DNA of 41,740 bases, from NCBI GenBank assembly GCA_910579035.1, contig CAJTSR010000023.1, forward strand, positions 1-41,740, written 5' to 3'. Positions 9,299 to 16,339 of the stretch are shown piece by piece. Numbering within the stretch: position 1 is the stretch's first letter; every line of letters begins with the position of its first letter. The notes below the pieces were generated by a model that saw only the letters and a program-made list of their open reading frames with translations, searched no databases and had not been told where the DNA came from. The DNA is from an uncultured Muribaculaceae bacterium (GTDB lineage Bacteria > Bacteroidota > Bacteroidia > Bacteroidales > Muribaculaceae). Both the position numbers and the translations under genes were made by a program.

Positions 9299-10032
9299 AA
9301 AAAACGTTATTTGCAGGCGTGATGGCTTTGGTAGCCACTATCTGCCTGCCTCTGTCGGCGCAGGCTGCCGACTATAGCCTGAATGTGGCCAATTTCTGTG
9401 AACTCACGGTGGTCGACGGAGTGCCTGTCGATTATGTGTGCTGCGCCGACTCTGCCGGCATGGTGGTGTTTTCTGCCGAGCCGGGCGACGCCTCTAAAAT
9501 CACATTCAGCAACAACAAGGAGCACCTCCGGATACAGAGTGCTGCCGACGACCGTCCGCTCAAAGGTCTGCCGAGGGTTCGCGTGTACTCTGCTTCGCTT
9601 CGCGCGGTGGAGAACTCAGGCGATTCACTGCTAAGGGTGTATGTGAGTGTGCCTGTGCAGAAATTCAAGGCGCGGCAGATAGGTAACGGCTCGATCGAGA
9701 TACGGGGCTTGCAGGCCGACGAGTTCGACGGAGATGTTGCCGCCGGGCGTGGCTCCCTGTGTGTCGAGGGCAAGGCCCGTAAGGCAAAATTCAAGAATGT
9801 GAGCAACGGCCCTATTGATGCCTCGCGACTGGAAGTGGCGGAGGTAAGCTGCTTTATTTTCGGCTCGGGCAATGTTGACTGCGCGCCGACCCGTGCGCTC
9901 AAAGTACTTGGAGCCGGTGGCGGCAAAGTGTATTACCACACCGTTCCTGAGAAGATAACCAACCGTTCTATCGGCGTCAAGGCCGTGGCAAAATCGGAAG
10001 AAGACAGCGATATCGTTGAGCCGCAATCTTAA
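9295..10032 (+). CDS. GIN domain (DUF2807) secreted protein
   Basis: The 245-residue protein has a signal peptide (MKKTLFAGVMALVATICLPL, cleavage after AQA near residue 24). The mature part resembles the DUF2807 'head GIN' domain: an opening FCELTVVDGVPVDYV strand, then short beta repeats such as VSVPVQKFKARQIGNGSIEI and FIFGSGNVDC, giving a right-handed beta-helix-like pattern. Such proteins are periplasmic or surface proteins with no known catalytic role. It overlaps dusB by 4 bases upstream and the flippase by 17 bases downstream, so the three genes form a tight operon without an obvious functional link. Confidence 0.82.
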   Translation: MKKTLFAGVMALVATICLPLSAQAADYSLNVANFCELTVVDGVPVDYVCCADSAGMVVFSAEPGDASKITFSNNKEHLRIQSAADDRPLKGLPRVRVYSASLRAVENSGDSLLRVYVSVPVQKFKARQIGNGSIEIRGLQADEFDGDVAAGRGSLCVEGKARKAKFKNVSNGPIDASRLEVAEVSCFIFGSGNVDCAPTRALKVLGAGGGKVYYHTVPEKITNRSIGVKAVAKSEEDSDIVEPQS

Positions 10033-11497
10033 GCATAAGACAGCGCATTCGCTGAAATGGAACGTGGTAGACCGCCTGTCCACGCAGGTGTTGTACGCCC
10101 TCACGGGTATAGTGCTTGCCAACCTGCTGTCGCAGGACGATTTCGGAATTGTCGGGGCTGTTCTCGTTTTTCAGGCTTTTGCGTCCCTGATTGTTGACAG
10201 CGGTTTTTCATATGCGCTCTTGCAGCGGCAGCGTCCTACGAGGCTCGACTATTCGTCGGTGCTGTGGTTCAATATGTTCGCAGCCGCAGTGCTCTATATT
10301 ATCCTCTATCTTATGGCGCCGATGATTGCGGCATGGTTTCAGAACGATGCCCGGATAGTGCCTCTCTCGAGGGTGATGTTTCTCTCGCTTATCGTCAATG
10401 CGTCGATGATAGTGCAGACAAACCGCCTGATGAAAGCTATGGACGTGCGTATGGTTGCCGTATCGAATTTCATAGGGCTTGCTTTGGGCGGTGTGGCAGG
10501 CATATGGAGCGCGTTGGCAGGCTATGGTGCGTGGGCTATTGTGTGGCAGACGCTCGTTATGGCCGTGTGCAAGGCTGTCGTGTTGTGGACATCGACACGC
10601 TGGCGTCCTTTGGCTCGTTTTTCTCTGTCATCTCTGAAGTCTTTTTTAGGCATCGGATCGAGAATGATGTTCACCTCCTTTCTCAACACGGTGTTTCTCA
10701 ATATATATTCATTCTTCATAGGCAACAGGGTGGGTATGGCTTCATTGGGATATTACACGCAGGCCGATAGATGGAGCAAGATGGGCGTTACTTCGATAAC
10801 GCAGGTGCTTACTTCCACATTCGTGCCGGCTCTGGCCTCGGTTCAGGACGACCCGGAGCGGTTTCGCCGCATGGCATCGAAGATGAGCCGCTTCACGGCC
10901 TATCTTATGTTCCCGGCTTTGATTGGGCTTATGGTAATGGCCCGTCCAATCTTCCATACGTTGTTCGGCGATAAGTGGGACGCTTCCATAATCCTGTTCC
11001 AACTGTTGCTTTTCCGAGGGCTTTTTACTGTGGCAGTGTCGCTCTATAATAACTTTTTGCTTGCATTGGGGCATTCTAAAACCATAGTGCGGCTCGAGGT
11101 GCTGCGCGACGGCACTGCACTCGGCGCATTGGCTCTCACATTCCCTTATATGGCTATTACGCTGCCCGATAATCCCGTGTACGGTATCACCATACTACTG
11201 TGGGGGCAAGTGGCGGCATCGTTTGTCACGTGGGCATTTTCTTTCTATGCCACAGTCAAGGCTGTAGGAGCCACAGTGTGGTCTTTTGCAAGCGATATGC
11301 TGCCATATTTTGCCCAGACAGCTGTTATTGTTCCGTTTATGTATGCTGCGTCCTTGCTTGTCGAACTTGCGTGGCTTAAATTGCTTGTCGAGGTATTAGT
11401 TGGGGCTTTGCTGTACTTCGGCGTAAACAAAGTGCTCGGTTCCCGCATACAGCAAGAAGTGTTTGGTTATCTCCGTGGTGGCAAAATTGCAGCATAA
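10016..11497 (+). CDS. Wzx-like lipopolysaccharide/O-unit flippase (MOP superfamily)
   Basis: The 493-residue membrane protein has about 12-14 hydrophobic segments and the polysaccharide-exporter N-terminus SLKWNVVDRLSTQVLYALTG followed by LANLLSQDDFGIVGA, typical of Wzx/RfbX-type lipid-linked oligosaccharide flippases. It should move an undecaprenyl-linked glycan across the inner membrane. The only plausible start is a TTG at 10016, inside the end of the GIN gene; there is no in-frame ATG nearby upstream, and the next Met lies well inside the membrane domain. No glycosyltransferase or polymerase genes are nearby, so it is an orphan flippase here. No T-tract terminator is visible downstream; a short CGGGC/GCCCG hairpin lies at 11581-11593. 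Confidence 0.88.
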   Translation: MSRNLKHKTAHSLKWNVVDRLSTQVLYALTGIVLANLLSQDDFGIVGAVLVFQAFASLIVDSGFSYALLQRQRPTRLDYSSVLWFNMFAAAVLYIILYLMAPMIAAWFQNDARIVPLSRVMFLSLIVNASMIVQTNRLMKAMDVRMVAVSNFIGLALGGVAGIWSALAGYGAWAIVWQTLVMAVCKAVVLWTSTRWRPLARFSLSSLKSFLGIGSRMMFTSFLNTVFLNIYSFFIGNRVGMASLGYYTQADRWSKMGVTSITQVLTSTFVPALASVQDDPERFRRMASKMSRFTAYLMFPALIGLMVMARPIFHTLFGDKWDASIILFQLLLFRGLFTVAVSLYNNFLLALGHSKTIVRLEVLRDGTALGALALTFPYMAITLPDNPVYGITILLWGQVAASFVTWAFSFYATVKAVGATVWSFASDMLPYFAQTAVIVPFMYAASLLVELAWLKLLVEVLVGALLYFGVNKVLGSRIQQEVFGYLRGGKIAA

Positions 11498-11542
11498 CGC
11501 TGCATAGTGCATCTTTTTGGGTGGATTCCTTACTTTTATCCG

Positions 11543-11550
11543 TATATTTG
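11543..11550 (+). promoter_or_regulatory. Candidate promoter element TATATTTG
   Basis: A TAnnTTTG match in the flippase to secreted-protein spacer, with TTTTTGG at 11514-11520 as a possible -33 box 23 bases upstream. It would give a leader of about 110 bases for the gene at 11664. It may be an alternative to the closer element at 11628. Confidence 0.4.
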
Positions 11551-11627
11551 ACTCACATAATTCGCTTCGCGACCGCAAACCGGGCTGCGCCCGACATTTG
11601 CTATTATGTTCCGTCGAATATTCTCCG

Positions 11628-11635
11628 TACATTTG
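11628..11635 (+). promoter_or_regulatory. -7 element TACATTTG upstream of the large secreted protein
   Basis: A perfect TAnnTTTG match 28 bases before the ATG at 11664, followed by an A-rich leader (AATAAACC, AAAACC) as is common for translated Bacteroidetes genes. Confidence 0.58.
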
Positions 11636-11663
11636 CGGATAATAAACCATCTAAAACCATCCG

Positions 11664-14600
11664 ATGAGAAAATTAATCTTGCTTTTTGCCGTGCTGATTC
11701 TATCGGCACCTTGGGCTGTGGCCGCACCGGGCGCTCCGTCGCGTTCGGCCTCGTTGCAAAATCTGAGAATCAGGGGAATCTTGATGTATGACAACGACAA
11801 GAGTGTCGAAACCACGGGCCTCTATTCCTACACAGTGACGGCTCCCGTCGAGCGTCGTATGCTAAGGGCTATGCCGCGTGTGTATGTAAACGGCGGCAGC
11901 GTGGTGTTTGCCGACAAGCTCCATACCTTTTCTTATCAGATAGACTACGGATATGTGAGTTCGGCCAAATACTATGTGTATGATATAAATACAGGGCAGG
12001 AAATATCATCGAAATCAATGGGCTACGATTTGGCCACGGTGTATGGCCACGCCGCGACATCGAGCGCGGTAAATCCTGCCGACGGTGTGGTTTATTCGAG
12101 CGGCTACGAATACAATGCCGCAGAAAAGACCTTGCAGCCCCAACTTAAAATTTGGGATTTGGATAGTGATACCAAGACCACGATAGGAGATATGCAGGCG
12201 TCGCTTATTGCCATGGCTTTCGATAAAACCGGCCAGTTGTGGGGAATAACTGCCAGTTCGTCGCAGACTTCAGCCGACGGCGGCTTTCTGGTCCGTGTCG
12301 ACAAAGCCACCGGTGAACTCACGATGATAGGAGATACGGGCGTGAGGCCCTATTTCGACCAGTCTGCGGTAATTAATCCCGATAGCGGTGTGTTTTATTG
12401 GCTTGCCAACACGCAGACAGAAGACGCTAATCTGTACACCGTTGACTTGGCCACGGGAAAGGCGGAGCTTGTGTCCGCTCTGCCTAATGGCGACGAGGTT
12501 GTGGCGGCTACGATAAATCCCTCGGAGTATGTCGACGCGGCTCCATCGTCGGTTGGGAATCTTACCCTTGTCGCAGAGCCTGCCTATACGCTAAAAGTGT
12601 CGTTTGATATGCCCACAAAGGCTTATGACGGCTCTGATATCGCCGGACAGTTGGACTATACCGTATGTGTGCGTGGCGCCGATGCCGAGCTGCAGAAGCA
12701 AGGAACGGCAAATGCGGGTGGCAAGGTGGAAGTTTCATTCGAACTTGCCAAGTCGGAAGAAGTCGCTGTGACGGTTGCGGCATCTGCGGGTGATATTGCA
12801 GGGCCGGACGTTGAAAGCAAGGCATATGTGGGTTATGAAAAGATGCACGCCGTAGGTAACATATCACTCAAGCACGAGAATGGCAGCAATATATTGCAGT
12901 GGGAGGCTCCGTCGACGGGTCATTTCAACGGCCATTTCAAGCCTGACGAACTAAGGTATCTCATTACTCGTATGCCTGAGGGCGAAGTAGTTGCAGAGGC
13001 GCACGATAAAACGATTTTTACCGAGGCTGTTACCGACGAGAATCTGCGTAGCACTTACTATACGATAGAGGCAGTGAATGGTGATGTGAAAGGCGATGCC
13101 GCCCGTTCGGAGGCAATCATAACCGGCTCTGCAGTCAATCCGCCATATCAGGAAGGCTTCGATGAGGAAAGCTCGCTCGGGCTTTATGACATATTGGACG
13201 CCAACGAGGATGGCAACACGTGGTATTATTCGGTGAAGTCGGTCAAGTATCGCCAATCGACAAGCTCCGCTGCCGACGACTATCTGTTCCTTCCTCCGAT
13301 GTCCCTTGTCGAGGGCTATAGCTACGAATTAAGCTTCGACGCTTACGGCACTAATACAAGGTATGTGAATGTGGTCGATGTGCTTATAGGGTCTTCGATG
13401 TCGCCTGACGATATGGAGGTACTCAATGCCGAGCCGCTGTCCTATTCCAACGACAGCCGTTCGGCAGTAAATGAAAAAATAACGATAAAGCCGTCTTCGA
13501 CAGGCAGGTACTATATCGGCCTGCATTTGGTAAGTGGCAAGTCACAAGGCACGTTCACGATTGACAATGTGGCCGTGTCGGCAGGTAGCTCAACGGCAGT
13601 TCCTGCGGCGGCTTCGTCTTTCACAGTTTCGGCAGGCGCTCGTGGCGCTCTTGAGGCATCGCTTGCCATCACCGCACCCACGCTTACGGCGGGAGGAAAA
13701 GAACTTGGCTCGGAGAGTATCGACTTGACGATAACGCGTGGTGACGACAATGTTTTTTCAGGCAAGCTTGCCCCGGGAGAGTCGAAGATTATAACGGACA
13801 ATAAGATACAGTCTTCAGGGACAGTGAAGTATGAGGCATATTTCTCAAACACTTATGGTGACGGCGAGCTTGCCGAGGCAGAGGTATATGTGGGAGTCGA
13901 CGAGCCGTCTGTGCCTTCCGACGTGCTTCTTGTGGATAATAACAACGGCATCGGGCGTGTTGCGTGGACTCCGGCGCCTGAGGGGCTGAATGGCGGATAT
14001 GTCGATTCCGACAAGGTTCGGTATACAGTCTTTGAACCGTCGTCAGGCAAAGTTTTCAAAACCGGGGTTGCGGGCACGTTTGCAGACATTGACCTGCCTG
14101 CTGAAGGTGAGCAGACTGTTTATTCCGTTGGTGTGGCTGCAAGTTATGGCTCGGAAGCGACTTCGCCGTCCGCGTCCTCGAATGAGATTCTTGTCGGAGC
14201 GCCTTACGCGCTGCCATATGCTGAGTCGTTTGCCGCCGCAACGGTTTCTACCAAGCCGTGGATTAAGGAGGTTGTTTCGGGTAAAAGCAGCGATTCGCAG
14301 TGGTATGCGCGTCCCGATCAGGTTCAGGACGGCGATGGCGGAGCTGCCGATATGACGGCCTATGCCGCGGTGGCGAGCCGTTGGGCTGGCCCGAAGATTG
14401 ATATATCGGGAGCTGTTGACCCTGTGGCGAGTGCATGGGTCTATATGCCGACAGGAAGTATGGCTTTCACGCTGCAATTGCAGAAAGACAATGGCGAGTG
14501 GATCAGCCTAAAGACTATCGACAACGCTGCCGACGACTGGGTATGCGTGTCTGCGCCCCTATGCGAGTATAAAAGCAAGAATGTGCGCCTCGGACTTTTA

Positions 14601-14879
14601 GGAGAATGCTTCGGTGGAATGCACTTCCTCTATGTCGATAATATCAGGGTTGATGATAGCACGAGCGGTATTGGTATGGCCGCCGACGCGGAAGGCTGCG
14701 AAGTGACTGTTATTAATGGTGATATAGAGGTTCGTTCTGCGTGTGAAACACAGATATCGGTATATTCAGCCGATGGCAAATGCGTTTCGACAGCGACTGC
14801 CCGATATGCCAGCATCACTGTTTCGCCCGGCGTCTATATGGTGCGTGCCGGCAACCGCACATTCAAAGTCGCCCTTTGA
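11664..14879 (+). CDS. Large secreted multidomain protein, type IX-like sorting domain
   Basis: The 1071-residue protein has a signal peptide (cleaved near AVAAPGA, residue 21) and no named enzyme domain that I recognise. Residues about 40-290 look like beta-propeller blades (repeated YVYDINTGQEI, IWDLDSDTKTTIGD, YTVDLATGKAELV). Then a module occurs twice: two Fn3-like domains (about 293-490; 650-845) followed by a choice-of-anchor-J/MAM-like jelly roll (about 493-640, starting PPYQEGFDEE and ending FTIDNVAVSA; about 845-1000, starting PYALPYAESF and ending LYVDNIRVDD). The last 60 residues (ISVYSADGKCVSTATA ... VSPGVYMVRAGNRTFKVAL) have the form of a type A T9SS sorting domain. It is probably secreted and anchored at the cell surface, perhaps as an adhesin. 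No T9SS machinery is in the window. Confidence 0.8.
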   Translation: MRKLILLFAVLILSAPWAVAAPGAPSRSASLQNLRIRGILMYDNDKSVETTGLYSYTVTAPVERRMLRAMPRVYVNGGSVVFADKLHTFSYQIDYGYVSSAKYYVYDINTGQEISSKSMGYDLATVYGHAATSSAVNPADGVVYSSGYEYNAAEKTLQPQLKIWDLDSDTKTTIGDMQASLIAMAFDKTGQLWGITASSSQTSADGGFLVRVDKATGELTMIGDTGVRPYFDQSAVINPDSGVFYWLANTQTEDANLYTVDLATGKAELVSALPNGDEVVAATINPSEYVDAAPSSVGNLTLVAEPAYTLKVSFDMPTKAYDGSDIAGQLDYTVCVRGADAELQKQGTANAGGKVEVSFELAKSEEVAVTVAASAGDIAGPDVESKAYVGYEKMHAVGNISLKHENGSNILQWEAPSTGHFNGHFKPDELRYLITRMPEGEVVAEAHDKTIFTEAVTDENLRSTYYTIEAVNGDVKGDAARSEAIITGSAVNPPYQEGFDEESSLGLYDILDANEDGNTWYYSVKSVKYRQSTSSAADDYLFLPPMSLVEGYSYELSFDAYGTNTRYVNVVDVLIGSSMSPDDMEVLNAEPLSYSNDSRSAVNEKITIKPSSTGRYYIGLHLVSGKSQGTFTIDNVAVSAGSSTAVPAAASSFTVSAGARGALEASLAITAPTLTAGGKELGSESIDLTITRGDDNVFSGKLAPGESKIITDNKIQSSGTVKYEAYFSNTYGDGELAEAEVYVGVDEPSVPSDVLLVDNNNGIGRVAWTPAPEGLNGGYVDSDKVRYTVFEPSSGKVFKTGVAGTFADIDLPAEGEQTVYSVGVAASYGSEATSPSASSNEILVGAPYALPYAESFAAATVSTKPWIKEVVSGKSSDSQWYARPDQVQDGDGGAADMTAYAAVASRWAGPKIDISGAVDPVASAWVYMPTGSMAFTLQLQKDNGEWISLKTIDNAADDWVCVSAPLCEYKSKNVRLGLLGECFGGMHFLYVDNIRVDDSTSGIGMAADAEGCEVTVINGDIEVRSACETQISVYSADGKCVSTATARYASITVSPGVYMVRAGNRTFKVAL

Positions 14880-14894
14880 CAATCGCTTACCCGA

Positions 14895-14934
14895 CTGCGC
14901 CCCAAAAGTACTGTGCTTGACTTTTGGGGCGCAG
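14895..14934 (+). terminator. Perfect 15-bp hairpin after the large secreted protein gene
   Basis: CTGCGCCCCAAAAGT (14895-14909) pairs perfectly with ACTTTTGGGGCGCAG (14920-14934) around a 10-base loop, 15 bases after the stop codon. The following bases are TCCTCCCTTCC, so there is no proper T-tract; termination or 3'-end protection is likely but not certain. Confidence 0.65.
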
Positions 14935-14998
14935 TCCTCCCTTCCACGTTTTTGCCATGTTACAGAAAAGATGGTTTCTAAAATCTGATGAAAATGAT

Positions 14999-15006
14999 TA
15001 ACTTTG
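14999..15006 (+). promoter_or_regulatory. -7 element TAACTTTG upstream of the nuclease gene
   Basis: A perfect TAnnTTTG match 40 bases before the ATG at 15047. No clean -33 box. It suggests that the nuclease gene is expressed separately from its neighbours. Confidence 0.55.
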
Positions 15007-15046
15007 CCCACAGGGTGTTAAATATGTTCAGAGAAACAGGAAAATT

Positions 15047-16183
15047 ATGAAGCCAATAACAATCCTCGATAAAGACTATCTCGCATGGGTGCATACACTG
15101 TGTGAGCGTTACTGCACAAGTCAGATTAAAGCAGCCGTAAAGGTGAACCAAGAGATGCTGCGATATTATTGGCTTCTCGGCAAAGATATTGATGAAAGGG
15201 GAGATGAAAACAAATATGGCTCAGCATTTTATTTTACACTTAGCCGGGATTTGAAGAAACGAATGCCTAAGGCAACCGGACTTTCTGAAAGAAATATCAG
15301 GTATGCACAGAGTTTCTATCGACTCTATTCTGATTTCATTCAGAATCTGCAGCAACCTGCTGCAGATATGCAACAATCCGAAAATGAGGACAATAGTCTT
15401 GAACGCTCAAATTTGCAACAACTTGTTGCAAATTTGATGGATGTTATATATCAGATACCTTGGGGACACCATATGATTCTGATTGACAAATTTTCAGGCA
15501 ATCCTAATAAGGCAGTGTTCTATGCGTGGGAGATAGTAAAGAACGGATGGAGCAGAGATATGCTTCGTAATTTTATCAATACAGACTTGTATGAGCGGCA
15601 AGGCAAAGCGTTAACGAATTTCAAACGAACACTCCCGGATATCACAAGTGACTTGGCACAAGAATTGACTAAAGACCCATATGACTTTGCTTTTACAGGC
15701 ATAACAACGAAGTATAATGAGAAAATACTTAAAGATGCGCTATTGAATAATATCACTCAGTTTCTCATCGAACTTGGTACGGGCTTCGCATATGTTGGTC
15801 GTGAATATAGGCTGCAGATAGGGCAGACAGAGAAATTTATAGACCTGTTGTTCTATAATCTGAATTTATCTGCTTATGTCGTTGTGGAGGTCAAAATTGG
15901 GAAATTTGATTTTGCAGATGCCGGTCAACTTGGAGGATATGTTGTTGCCTGTAACCATATCTTGCGAAAAGAGGGCCGAGATAATCCCACTATTGGTATT
16001 TTAATCTGCAAAGAAAAGGACAACCTTGTCGCTCAATACGCTCTTGAAGCAAGTAGTCTTCCACTTGGAATCTCAGAGTATGATCTCGTCCGCCTATATC
16101 CTGAAAAGGTTGAAGGCACTATACCAACAATAGAAGAACTTGAGAAAGGCATATTATCAGAGGGGCAGCGAGATAATAACTAA
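15047..16183 (+). CDS. YhcG/DUF1016-type PD-(D/E)XK nuclease
   Basis: The 378-residue protein has an N-terminal DUF1016_N winged-helix-like region (about 8-190: KVNQEMLRYYWLLGKDI, RDLKKRMPKATGLSERNI, and IPWGHHMILIDK) and a C-terminal PD-(D/E)XK nuclease domain. Candidate catalytic residues are Asp266 (in EKFIDLLFY), Glu281 and Lys283 (in VVVEVKIGKF). A variable Gln-rich patch (QNLQQPAADMQQ, LQQLVANL) splits the N-terminal part. Family members are DNases found beside restriction systems or on mobile DNA; here it stands alone. Base composition is clearly more AT-rich than the neighbours and codon choice differs (many AAT, TAT, TTT), which suggests horizontal gain. It has its own promoter-like element and a terminator-like hairpin. 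Confidence 0.9.
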   Translation: MKPITILDKDYLAWVHTLCERYCTSQIKAAVKVNQEMLRYYWLLGKDIDERGDENKYGSAFYFTLSRDLKKRMPKATGLSERNIRYAQSFYRLYSDFIQNLQQPAADMQQSENEDNSLERSNLQQLVANLMDVIYQIPWGHHMILIDKFSGNPNKAVFYAWEIVKNGWSRDMLRNFINTDLYERQGKALTNFKRTLPDITSDLAQELTKDPYDFAFTGITTKYNEKILKDALLNNITQFLIELGTGFAYVGREYRLQIGQTEKFIDLLFYNLNLSAYVVVEVKIGKFDFADAGQLGGYVVACNHILRKEGRDNPTIGILICKEKDNLVAQYALEASSLPLGISEYDLVRLYPEKVEGTIPTIEELEKGILSEGQRDNN

Positions 16184-16199
16184 GTACTTAATATGGCAA

Positions 16200-16259
16200 C
16201 GCCAAAAGGGAGAATATATTCATTGAGTATATGATTCATACTTTTGGTGGCTGGTTTTT
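16200..16259 (+). terminator. Probable terminator after the nuclease gene
   Basis: CGCCAAAAG (16200-16208) pairs with CTTTTGGTG (16241-16249, one G-T pair), with a weak inner dyad, and TTTTT follows at 16255-16259. The loop is long, so confidence is moderate. Confidence 0.5.
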
Positions 16260-16288
16260 CAAAATTAGTTAATAAGGGTTGAAGGGGC

Positions 16289-16319
16289 TTGCCGGAGAGC
16301 GGGCTTTTGCGTATTTTTG
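16289..16319 (+). promoter_or_regulatory. uvrA promoter (-33 TTG, -7 TATTTTTG)
   Basis: TATTTTTG at 16312-16319 matches the Bacteroidetes -7 consensus, and TTG at 16289-16291 lies 20 bases upstream, close to the usual spacing. The uvrA ATG follows at 16340. Confidence 0.7.
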
Positions 16320-16339
16320 TAGGTTAAAAGTACGTCTGT

